A stretch of DNA of 64,000 bases from Nyssa sinensis. Taxonomy: Eukaryota; Streptophyta; Magnoliopsida; Cornales; Nyssaceae. Made by a program: the position numbers and the translations under genes. The stretch spans positions 62,001 through 126,000 of the forward strand of contig VIRR01000535.1 in the NCBI GenBank assembly GCA_008638375.1, given 5' to 3'. The notes beneath the pieces were generated by a model. The model made no database searches. It saw nothing but the letters and a program-made list of their open reading frames with translations, and was not told where the DNA came from. Below, piece after piece: positions 1 through 9,209 of the stretch; the first letter of the stretch is position 1, and every line of letters begins with the position of its first letter.

Positions 1-59
1 AGGGTGCCAATCGACTTCTAGAGTGTCACGCTCTCGCTCTCAAAGAGAAAGCTCCCAAA

Positions 60-68
60 TAGCAATTA
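60..68 (+). promoter_or_regulatory. Candidate leaky stop at protease/RT junction (TAG CAA TTA)
   Basis: In the pol frame, codon 60-62 is TAG followed by CAA TTA. This fits the type I readthrough context UAG-CAR-YYA known from tobamoviruses. The same nine bases occur in frame at 63424-63432 in copy 2. The frame stays open on both sides of the stop. That the stop is functional is inferred; the sequence and frame are seen directly. Confidence 0.5.
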
Positions 69-884
69 CTTCATGCTCGTGAGTGTGTGAAACCAGTCCT
101 CACCCACCATCACGAGACAGAAGACTGCCCTTCCAGAATCGACGAGCCACTAAGCCCTAGAGGAAGGGACAACAAGGCCAGGCCCCTTGGGGATCCCATT
201 AAAGTGCTAGTAAGCTCGGAATCACAAGGGCACTATCTACAGATAAGTTCAGACCTAACTCCTACCGAGCAGAATGAGATGATAGAATTTCTGAAAAACA
301 ACCTTTCTGTGTTCCCATACGAAACAAAGGATATGAAGGGTATTGACCCAGACCTAATCACTCACAAACTGATGGTAGATCCAGACCACCCACCTGTGAG
401 ACATAAAAGATGGCCACTCGCTCTAGAGCGGCACCAGGTCATCAATGAGGAAGTCCAAAGTCTGTTTGAGGCCAAGATGATACGAGAAGTATTCTACCTA
501 GAGTGGTTAGCCAATACTGTTCTGGTCAAGAAGAAGAATGGCAAGTGGAGAGTTTGTGTTGATTATACAGACCTCACTAAAGCTTGTCCCAAAGACAGTT
601 CTCCACTTCCGAGGATAGACCAGCTAGTCGACGCTACTGTAGGGCATGAACTTATGAGCTTCATGGACGCCTATTCAGGATATAACCAAATCCAAATGTA
701 CCCTCCAGACCAAGAAAAGACAACATTTATAACCGAACGAGGTCTCTATTGCTACAGAGTGATGCCGTTCGGATTAAAAAATGCTGGGGCCACATATCAG
801 CGTCTGGTCAACAAGATGTTCAGCCCTCTAATCGGAAGCACTATGAAAGTCTACATTGATGACATGCTGGTAAAGAGCTTGTAA
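63..884 (+). pseudogene. Tat pol: linker and reverse transcriptase, N-terminal part
   Basis: The reading frame gives a protease-RT linker followed by the RT fingers and palm. Visible motifs are KKNGKWRVCVDYTDL, the first catalytic aspartate in FMDAYSGYNQI, the VMPFGLKNA block and the metal-binding YIDDMLVKS box just before the stop at 882-884 (TAA). The catalytic residues are intact, so only nonsense changes interrupt it. The same frame continues after the stop with RT thumb sequence, which shows a point mutation and not a domain end. An ATG start is not expected because this is the inside of a polyprotein. Confidence 0.9.
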
Positions 885-2171
885 AAAAGCAACCACCTCC
901 AACATTTATCCCAGATGTTTGAAATCCTGAAGTGGCATAAGATGAAATTGAATCCCTCAAAATGCACCTTTGGTGTAACTAAGGAAAAATTCTTGGGGTA
1001 CATTATTTCCCAAAGGGGTATTGAAGTAGACCCCACTCAAATCAGTGCTTTGATTGGGCTGGAGTCACCAAAGACCAAAAAAGACATCCAGGCTCTGAAT
1101 GGCAGAATCGCAGCTTTGAGCAGATTCATCTCTAAATCCACTGATCACTGCTTGTCGTTCTTCAAAGCTCTAAAGGGTAACAAAGCTTTACAGTGGAGGA
1201 AAAACTGTGAAAAGGAATTTCGAGAACTAAAGGAATACCTAGCTTCACTTGAACTCCTGTCAAAACCAGTCCAAAGTGAAAAATTACTTCTCTACTTCGT
1301 TGTTTCTGAGAATGCTGTCAGTTCTGTGTTGGTCAGGCAAAATAGGGGCACCTAGAGGCCCATATTTTACGTCCATAGGGCACTGCTAGATATAAAGAAA
1401 AAGTACCCTGAGATTGAAAAACTGGCCCTTGCCTTGATAGTATCTGTTCGGAAACTCCGGGCTTACTTACAAGTGCATTCTATCAAAATCCCAACTGCCT
1501 ACCCCTTAAAGTCAGTACTAAGGAAGCCTGAAGTCTCAGGGCGATTAGTCAAGTAGTCAGTGGAGTTAGGGGAGTTCAACATAACCTATGCTCCACGAAT
1601 CTCAATTAAAGGGCAAGCTCTAGCCAATTTTGTTGCTGAGTTCACTCTGGCACTACAGAGCAGGACACAACTTGGCGAGAGTTGGGGAACATGGCAGCTT
1701 TATACCGACGGGTCTTCCACGGATCATGGTTCAGGTGTTGGCTTAGTATTGCTATCCCCCGACGGGCTTGTGGTAGAAAAGGCGGTCAGTCTTGGATTCA
1801 GAGCCTCTAACAATGAAGCAGAATATGAGGCCCTTATCCTTGGCATAAAACTGGCACTGGAATGTGAAGCTCGGAACCTTAAAGTCTTCTCAGACTCCCA
1901 ATTGGTGGTAAGCCAAGTCCTGGGGGAGTTTGCTACCAAGGATGAAAGGATGCTTCGGTACTCAAAACTGGTCAATTCGCTGAAACACTCCTTCCAAACA
2001 TTCTCCATCCAAAAAATAGAAAGAGGCCAGAACTGCAGAGCTGATGCTTTGGCAAACATGGCATCTCATTTAAAGTCAGAGCAGGACTCTACGATAAAAA
2101 TCTCCTATCAGCATGGTCCGAGCATAGAGGAGATCCAAGTTTCCCAAGTCACTGAACAACCTCAAAACTAG
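885..2171 (+). pseudogene. Tat pol: RT thumb, degenerate RNase H and second (archaeal-type) RNase H
   Basis: Same frame as the RT segment. From 915 the RT thumb reads KLNPSKCTFGV and KFLGYIISQRGIEVDP, followed by a connection or first RNase H region that is interrupted by TAG at 1353-1355 and 1554-1556. From about 1690 a second RNase H domain is clear: YTDGSS (first acidic residue), NNEAEYEALILGI (second), FSDSQLVVSQV (third) and RADALANMAS (fourth). The dual RNase H is the diagnostic trait of Tat elements. TAG stops follow at 2169-2171 and 2187-2189. Each TAG is one transition away from CAG or TGG. Confidence 0.88.
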
Positions 2172-2189
2172 ATGACCCCTATCTTCTAG

Positions 2190-3404
2190 TACTTGGAAGG
2201 AGGACTCCTCCTAGAAGACAAAAACAAGGCCAGAAGAGTCCGCATCAAGGCGGCCCGGTACCTGATCCTGAATGGTAAGCTATACAGAAGGTCCTATTCT
2301 CAACCCCTGCTGCGATGTTTAACTCCGCAAGAGTCTCAGTACGTCTTAGCAGAGATACATGAAGGAATTTGTGGGAACCATAATGGGGGCAGGACCATAG
2401 CCCACCAAGCTCTGACACAAGGCTACTATTGGCCTAGTATGCTGAGGCAAGCCAAGGAATACGTCCAGAAATGTGACAAGTGCCAACAGTTTGCTCCCTA
2501 TCAACACCAACCCTACCATGAGCTCATTCCTATCGTCAGCCCATGGCCCTTCGCTTAGTGGGGGATGGACATCATAGGCCCGTTGCCTAAAGCCACACCA
2601 AGCAAGAAATATCTACTAGTGGCCATTGACTACTTCTCCAAATGGGCAAAAGCAGAGCCCCTAACACATATCACGGAGAAGGAAGTTAAGAATTTCACTT
2701 GGAAGAACATTGTCTGCAGGTTCGGCATACCACAAGTAATCATCTCAGACAATGGCACACAGTTTGCTGGCAAAGTTTTCAAGAAATTCTGCCAAGACTT
2801 GGGTATCAATCAACATTTTTCCTCTCCTGGCCATCCCCAAGCTAACGGACAAGCAGAAGTCACCAACCGGACAATCCTTGATGCCCTTAAAAAAAGGTTG
2901 GAAAAAGCCAAGGGAAGATGGGTTGAGGAACTTCCTGGTGTACTCTGGGCCTATAGAACAACTAGAAGAACGCCGACCTCTGAGACCCATTTCTCACTTA
3001 CTTACGGTACCGAAGCAGTGATTCCTGTTAAGATCGGTATGCCTACCCTAAGGACTGAAACCTTTAGTCAAGAGGCCAATGATCAACAGCTTATAGAGAA
3101 TTTGGACTTACTTGAGGAAATGAGGGATCAGGCCGGGATCAGGATGAAGGCATATCAGCACAGAATGGCCGACCATTCTAAGTTGGGACTAAAGCCCATC
3201 AGCTTTCGGATTGGAGATCTTGTCTTAAGAAAGGTATTCCCGAACACCAAAGATCCCACTATGAAAAGATTATCACCCAACTGGGAGGGTCCCTATAGAG
3301 TAACAAAGATTGTTAGACCTACCACTTACTAGTTAGAAAGCATGAACGGGAAACCTGTTCTTAGGCCTTGGAATATAGAACACTTGTGGAAGTATTATCA
3401 ATAA
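2190..3404 (+). pseudogene. Tat pol: integrase and C-terminal tail
   Basis: A zinc-binding HHCC region is visible (HEGICGNHNGGRT and CDKCQQF), then the catalytic core with D (GMDIIGP), D (ISDNGTQF) and E (GQAEVTNR) correctly spaced for the DDE triad. The GPYRV-type C-terminal region and a tail ending WNIEHLWKYYQ with a natural TAA at 3402-3404 follow. Internal TAG codons at 2556-2558 and 3330-3332 replace likely CAG codons. There are no frameshifts in this domain. It is otherwise a full-length integrase and joins the newly made cDNA to host DNA in active relatives. Confidence 0.9.
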
Positions 3405-3440
3405 AGAGTTTTTTCCTTCTTAAAGTATTTTCCCAAAAGA

Positions 3441-4230
3441 GTTCCATCAAAATGTACAAACTTTACGTTTGGTCCATCAAAATGTACAGACCTTGTGTCT
3501 GGTCCATCAAAATGTACAAACCTTGGGTCTGGTCCATCAAAATGTACGTACAGACCTTGTGTCTTGTCCATCAAAATTTACAGACCCTAGGTCTGCTCCA
3601 TTAAAATGTACAGACTTTACACCTGGTCCATCAAAATGTACAGACCTTAGGTCTGGTCCATCAAAATGTACAGACTTTACGTCTGGTCCATCAAAATGTA
3701 CAAACGTTGGGTCTAGTCCATCAAAATTTACAGACTTTATGTCTGGTCCATCAAAATGTATAGACCTTGTGTCTGGTCTAACAAAATGGACAAACCTTGG
3801 GTCTGGTCCATCAAAATGTACAAACTTTATGTCTAGTCCATCAAAATGTACAGACCTTATGTCTGGTCCATCAAAATGTATAGACCTTGGGTCTGATCCA
3901 TCAAAATGTATAGACTTTACGTCTGGTCCATCAAAATGTACAGACCTTGTGTCTGGTCCAACTAAATGTACAAACCTTGCGTCTGGTCCAACAAAATGTA
4001 CAGACTTTACATCTGGTCCATCAAAATGTACAGACCTTGCGTCTGGTCCAACAAAATGTACAGACCTTGTGTCTATCCCAACTAAATGTATAGACCTTGC
4101 GTCTAGTCCAACTAAATGTATAGATCTTGTGTCTGGTCCAACTAAATGTACAGACCTTGCGTCTGGTCCACCAAATGTACAGACCATCTGGTCTGGTCCA
4201 CATAACATGCAGACCTTTCGGTCTAGTTCA
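3441..4230. repeat. 30-bp tandem array between pol and 3' LTR
   Basis: About 26 head-to-tail copies of a 30-bp unit of the type TCTGGTCCATCAAAATGTAC plus ten variable bases. One unit carries an extra GTAC near 3547. Later units change CCATCAAAATG to CCAACTAAATG, so variants cluster along the array. Because 30 is divisible by 3, long open frames appear by chance on both strands (ten-residue protein repeats); I do not call these genes. Tat elements such as Retand are known for amplified tandem repeats in this position, and such arrays can seed satellites. Confidence 0.95.
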
Positions 4231-4913
4231 AAATACTTGGTTACTTCTAAAAGGCTTGATTTGACTATCTTGCTACATGGTTATAGACATCCTTCAGTTA
4301 GAAGCCCAGTCTGGCCAACTAAAATTTGTTAGGTTCTTAAGTTCTGGAGATCTGTTCCAAAAGCAGAAACTCTGATTTTCTCAAATACAATCAGTCCAGT
4401 TATTATTGCAAAGTCTTTTGGCTCGGCAGCTAAGCCCTGATGGCTCACCTCTACCAAACTTGTTGATTAAGTTACTTAAGTTACATTACTCAGAAGGCGG
4501 TTCTACAGAACTAATAGTTCGTAAATAACTTTGCCTATCTTAATCACAAGTCTGAGGGATTAAAGCCCACTTATGCGCTTCTGAGCAGGGGGACTTGGGA
4601 CAATACCTAGTCAACTTAGCATCTACAACAACCCACAAATTTTCAGAGCATTTTGGTTCGGCAGGGCCTTGGGTGTTGTGAAAATCTGTTTTGCTTGCTT
4701 TCAGGATATACAAATGAAACCACTTATGGAAGGCAGTAAGCAGCAGTACTCAGAAAAATACTCAATCTCTGAAAGATCACAGTTTATCAAAAGTACACCA
4801 GAATTAAAGAAAAATGCTCAGTCTTATTGATAATCCGAAATAAGTTACATCGAGTTCGGAGAGCCTACAACAAAAACAAGGTATAGAAGCAAAAAGGAAC
4901 CCAAGACTACAAC
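4231..4913. other. Tat 3' untranslated region, no gene seen
   Basis: Non-repetitive stretch of the element's 3' region. Short phrases containing GGCTCGGCAG or GGTTCGGCAG recur, but I see no coding pattern, RNA gene or promoter. Confidence 0.6.
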
Positions 4914-5408
4914 TTAATCAAGCAAAAGGTCGCCAGTCTGCTCCATTTCATCATCACTGTCCGCAGACCCCATTTGAAAGGAAGGAACCCTCCTTCGTTC
5001 TCCTCAAATTCAGCATAGCGCCTTGGCTAGCTTGAGCAAGGGTCTCTGCCAAGAACAGAATGAGAGGAGGCACTCCACCATCATCTTCATCATCAACAGT
5101 CCAGGCCTCAGTGGAATCAAGGGAGTCCACTGCCTGGCAAGGAAATCCCAGCCGGATGCGAAAATGGACAAGAGGACCACCACCTCTGTCGACCTGACCC
5201 CGGTAACAAAGGCAGCATACTGGACTATTTCCAGCCACAATTTAGTCACACCCGACTTGGATTGAAAATCATCAATTATCTCCGAACCCTTGATGGCAAC
5301 AAAGCCCTGAACAGAACATCGAGGGGGAAGCTCCGGACGGCAGCAGCGTCTGCAAAAACTCTGGCAAAACGGCATCTTAAAAGGAAAAAGAATGGAGAAT
5401 GGGCGCAA
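4914..5408 (-). pseudogene. Possible antisense ORF remnant in Tat 3' region
   Basis: The minus strand gives a 132-codon frame (5408 to 5010) overlapped by a 94-codon frame in another register (5238 to 4954). A third register ends in a very acidic tail, SADSDDEMEQTGDLLLD, with TAA at 4914-4916. Read together they look like one old protein broken by two small indels: a middle part rich in D and E (VDDEDDGGVPPLILFL) and an acidic end. Some Tat elements carry an extra antisense ORF in this place, which is why I list it. No family is recognised and chance is possible. It has no link to host genes. Confidence 0.3.
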
Positions 5409-5621
5409 AGCCTACCATCTTCCCACATATATAGATGCCTAAGAACCCCAAAGACCGCCCGGTCAAACCGTCATGATGGTTGGGGTGGCTTCAAAAGCCC
5501 AAACGACGAAGCAAATCATTAAATAACGTGCCAATCGTCGTCCAGGAATATGAAAAGATGGAACACGTGGCCTTTCTGAAAGTCATAGCCTTAGTTACGC
5601 TTCTATCTCAAACTAAGGCTT

Positions 5622-5630
5622 GAAGGGGAG
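5622..5630 (+). promoter_or_regulatory. Polypurine tract of Tat copy 1
   Basis: TGAAGGGGAG lies four bases before the LTR start (TGATAT). It is the expected plus-strand primer site for reverse transcription. Confidence 0.6.
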
Positions 5631-5634
5631 TAGT

Positions 5635-6192
5635 TGATATACCACAAAGTGACCAACCAATCTCCAAGTGACACGTGTACTTGTAGACCAGCCATAGCTT
5701 GGCCGTGCAGAACAGACTAAATATTCAGAACAGGCTTATACTCCTACCCTCCAGAACTCTCAGGTCTGTACACCTACCTCCAGAGCATTCCCTATAGTTT
5801 AGAGCTCATCACCGCCTTAGCGCCCTACCGAGTAAAGTATAAGGAAACAGTCTTCTACAAAGAAACTATCACTCACAGATATCTCTCAAACGCAATGTCC
5901 AACATGGTAACTGCCATTCTCCGATGATCAAATTCCTACATTCATGGCTCCAAATTCTGACCAACTTAGGATTCACAAAGTTTATAAATTAAACCCTAAG
6001 GTACGCTATTATTTTCATGCTCATTCTTTGGCTTACATTATAGTCTTTCAATTCAGTTTTATTAACTTAAGCATCAGAGCGGCTACTGCCGGAGCCAATC
6101 TGGTGGTCCTCTGATTGTCTTTTAAGTGTTCCTCAGGTAGCGGAGTACAGAATCCAAAGGAGCCCTCACTAGAGCCAAAAAGTGCAGCATCA
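5635..6192 (+). repeat. 3' LTR of Tat copy 1
   Basis: Begins TGATATACCACAAAGTGACC and ends GCATCA (TG...CA), about 558 bp. It matches 60425-60974 along its whole length, including the phrases AAATTAAACCCTAAGGTACG and GCTCATTCTTTGG. The right flank begins ATTTC; the partner target-site copy is outside the window. Confidence 0.85.
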
Positions 6193-6335
6193 ATTTCCAT
6201 ATGGACTTGGGAGGTCTACTAAAACTTTTGCATATAGCAAAAACAAAATACAACTCGGCTCATTCTAATCAGTTATCTCCCATAACATAAAATATGTATA
6301 TATTTCACTTCAGTAACAGTTGAAATGGAAAATCA

Positions 6336-6688
6336 GAAGGGTTTGAAGTAATTTGCTAGCTTCTTCATCCCTACCCATAAGTTAATTACAGTGCTGTAAA
6401 ATTTTATGTATGAAGTGTCTCTCTCCCCACTCACGTTTCTTTTTTCAAAGAGATAAGACCAGATCAATGTTTTTAGCAAGACCTTGACCTCGGTGTAAAA
6501 CAGACTCAAGTCTTCAGTGAAACATAAATTTTCTTCCCACAATCTAAGTATGGAGAAAGCAGCAACAGGTAGACTTCCAAGTCAAGGTCTTGTGAGTTAT
6601 AACTAAAATAATGTCTTTCATATGTAGAATAATAAGTATATAAATAAGAGCTTTAATCCATCATCTGGTATATATCTTACAAAAAATC
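6336..6688 (+). promoter_or_regulatory. Upstream region of receptor-kinase copy A
   Basis: This matches, in reverse, the upstream DNA of the two other kinase copies (near 22905 and 34800): a run like GGGTTTGAAGTAATTTGCTAG followed by CTTCATCCCTACC, and close to the start codon the ATAAATAAGAGCTTTAATCCA block that holds the TATA box. It shows that promoter DNA was copied along with the gene. Confidence 0.7.
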
Positions 6689-6853
6689 ATGGGGTCTTTA
6701 ACCGTAGAGAAGATCCTTTCTTTTGTTTCCTTGGTCATGTTTGTTATGTTTTTCTCTTCACCCAACGTTGCTTCTGGTTCTACTGAAGAGGCTAATGCTC
6801 TCCTTAAATGGAAAGCCAGCCTTCTATACCAAAACAATTCTATTCTAAGTTGA
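6689..6853 (+). pseudogene. LRR receptor kinase copy A, signal peptide and N-terminal stub
   Basis: An ATG at 6689 opens 54 codons matching the start of the intact gene at 31436-34461: a hydrophobic signal peptide ([19 protein letters not shown]), then [13 protein letters not shown] and QNNSILS. It ends at TGA 6851-6853, exactly where homology to the intact gene stops. Everything after 'SILS' (cap, LRRs, membrane span, kinase) is missing and replaced by unrelated repetitive DNA beginning TGAGCTAAAATT. It lies in the opposite orientation to the other two copies. Clearly a 5' stub, not a small secreted protein by design, although a transcript could encode one. Confidence 0.85.
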
Positions 6854-7038
6854 GCTAAAATTAAAGTGGGTCCCACAAATTAATTTTAGTGGGTCCACAT
6901 GAGAATGTGTTCTCCTCCATGAGGAGATGAATATTATATATTGGGTTGCTCAAAACCATTAAAGAGTGAATGAGAAATTGCCTCCAAACATCACCACTTG
7001 AAAATGGTAACAAAAACTTGAAGCTTGTGCAAGAAGCT
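6854..7038. other. Repeat sequence cutting receptor-kinase copy A
   Basis: Contains two inverted phrases (AGTGGGTCCCACAAATT and AATTTTAGTGGGTCC) right at the break. It may be the left part of an LTR whose right part is 13010-13750, split by the insertion at 7039-13004. No coding content. Confidence 0.35.
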
Positions 7039-7419
7039 TGTCATAACCCGAAATCCACCCTGTGCGGACCTCGCATCGCGACCGCCACCCTTTGGCCAAG
7101 GCCTTAGGCCAAGGCTCACATAAGCAACAATATCGGATGGCGATGCGGCCTGAGTTTGTGGAAGCGTGAAAACTTTTTTCTTTTTCTTTTTTTCTCATTT
7201 TAAAACTTTCGCACAACCGTCCGGTACTGCCGCTCTTCATAATGGTACACATGATTATATATTCAGAGCATAATTAAAACTTAAAAGCTTTTATAAATAA
7301 ATACATGCTTAACTGCCTCATGGGCTTAATACATAATAGTTCACTACTTCCTAATACAAAAGTTATTACTAAAAGTCCACAACGTTCCACAAAAGAAACT
7401 ACTTAAACAATCCCTCTAA

Positions 7420-9209
7420 TGAGTGCGCAAAAGTGCACTCTAAATGTCCTATTATTTGATTAAAATTGCGAGAAATATGAATAGAAATGTTGGGCTTCAA
7501 TTGATTTTATTAAATTTAATTTCTATTTACAGTGAGATATATTTGACCATTATTTTATAATATTTTAAATCTCAAATATTTTATTTTTTGTTGGTGAGAG
7601 CTAGTTTGCAATTGCGCTTTATACTTAATATTTTTGGAATTATTTTTGGCTCTTTGGCAGATTCGATCATTGAATTTCAATTGAGATTTGAATGGCGTTA
7701 GAGTTTCAGAATGAGAAAGTGATCTTTATGAAAGTTTTAGAGGACGTCTTGGAATTTTCAGAAAGGTATGGTTTGCAAAAATCGGAGTTCGTTTGGGCCT
7801 CCAAACATTATTTCGAAATCAGGTCTGGAAAGCTGCTCCAAATTCTGTCCGTCCAGCCAACTTGAAGGAACCATAACTTGAGCTTCTAAAGTCCAAATCA
7901 AGTGGTTTTTAAGCCTAAAATTATCTACTCATCCGGGGCTACAACTTTCGTGAAGAGCTCGAGTTAAGATTCAGTTGTTATCTCCTAGAAAACGGAGCGT
8001 AAAGATGGGCGCTGCTGGCTGTGTGGGGCTGGAGGGAGTCTCAATTCTGATTTTATTTTGTGTGGGGCCGGTGCTTGGAGATTTGACCAAAACAAAAGCA
8101 ATGGAAATAAAGAAACAAAGGAGCATTTGGCTTGTGCAGTGGGCGCCGAGTGTAGAGCAGGCTGAAGCAGTGGGGTCCATGGCTGGCATTGATTTAGTGG
8201 GCTGAAGTAAATTTTTGAGGCGGTGTGCGGCTGCAGTTTAAAAACACGGATGTAATTAGGAAGGGCCCAAGGCATTAGGGCGCAAAGTCAATTGAAAAAA
8301 AAAAGAGAATATAAATACAGAAGTCGGCGGCTGTTGAAAAAAGATTTAAAGGGGCTTCTGCACTGTTGCGGCGGAGGAAATTAGAAGAGAACAGAACACA
8401 GGCGGCTGTGCGGCATGCCGCAGAACAGGAAAAATCCGTTGCAGTCACGTCATGGCTGATTATTTTTTCGTGAGGTTTATGTTATCCATTCTATACATGG
8501 GTAACTAAATTTTCAAGTGGAGTTAGGGCTGAACTTGCACTATAGATGGCTATTTTGATTTATTTTGATTCCTGTACATGCTTTTAATTTGTTAAATTCT
8601 TCGTTGATCATTCTAAATTTATTGTTAAATTTTATTGTCCGAATAATTAAAGGTTTTAGTCCGTTTATAGATTCAGTCATGTTTTTTCTATCGAATGGAT
8701 TAATGTTTTGATTATTTTTAGAACAATTAAATATTTATATTGATTCAATTCTCTGCTGCAGTATTGCTTGTCGGGTATATTGTCGTCATTGTATTTTATC
8801 AATGTCAATAATAATTTGAGTGATTTAAAGATGATGAATGATTTTTCGAAGGATTATTTTCAGTCTAATTTTAATGCATAATTTTAAATCTTCCGATTGA
8901 GATTTTTGAAATTTAATTTCTCAATTGAGTTATTTGTGAATCAAAAATAATTGAAATACCATATATGTGCAAGGGATTCCCAACACTCCACTGTTTGTTA
9001 AATTTGAATATTTTCTTCCATTAATTAATTTGTTTAATTATTAATTTGCATTCAAAAATTATTTTTCTAGATTTTTATTTTCTCGTTAACCGTCTAATAC
9101 TTTCTTTAGCTTCAGAGATTCTGTTTATTATTCTTTTAATTTAGTCTCTCTGTGGAATCGACACCCCAACGCTACACTACAACTACCGCGTTATTCTTTG
9201 GGCGTACCA
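7420..9209. other. Insert inside the 7039-13004 LTR, unidentified
   Basis: The copy at 41050-45100 lacks this stretch, so it was gained here or lost there. It starts TGAGTGCGCAAAAGTGCACTC (a short inverted repeat) and ends near GGGCGTACCA. A TATA-like TATAAATACAG sits near 8311, and the phrase CTGTGGAATCGACACCCC near 9151 resembles plant retroelement leaders. This suggests a non-autonomous LTR-type element, but no target-site duplication or protein could be found. Confidence 0.35.

Larger units (their letters stand above)
1..6192 (+). mobile_element. Tat-lineage Ty3/gypsy retrotransposon, 3' part (copy 1)
   Basis: The element enters the window just before reverse transcriptase and runs through RT, a degenerate RNase H, a second archaeal-type RNase H and integrase (pol ends at 3404). 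A 30-bp tandem array, a long 3' untranslated region, a polypurine tract and a 3' LTR ending at 6192 follow. The second RNase H and the tandem repeats behind pol are features of the plant Tat group (Retand, Ogre). Pol stays in one frame for 3.3 kb but carries seven internal stops besides the shared stop at 60-62, so this copy is dead. A second copy with the same LTR and protein type starts at 60425. The left end lies outside the window. Confidence 0.9.

Noticed and set aside
3469..4332. 287-codon plus ORF and overlapping 223-codon minus ORF
   Set aside because: Both are products of a 30-bp repeat whose length is divisible by three; no domain and no start context.
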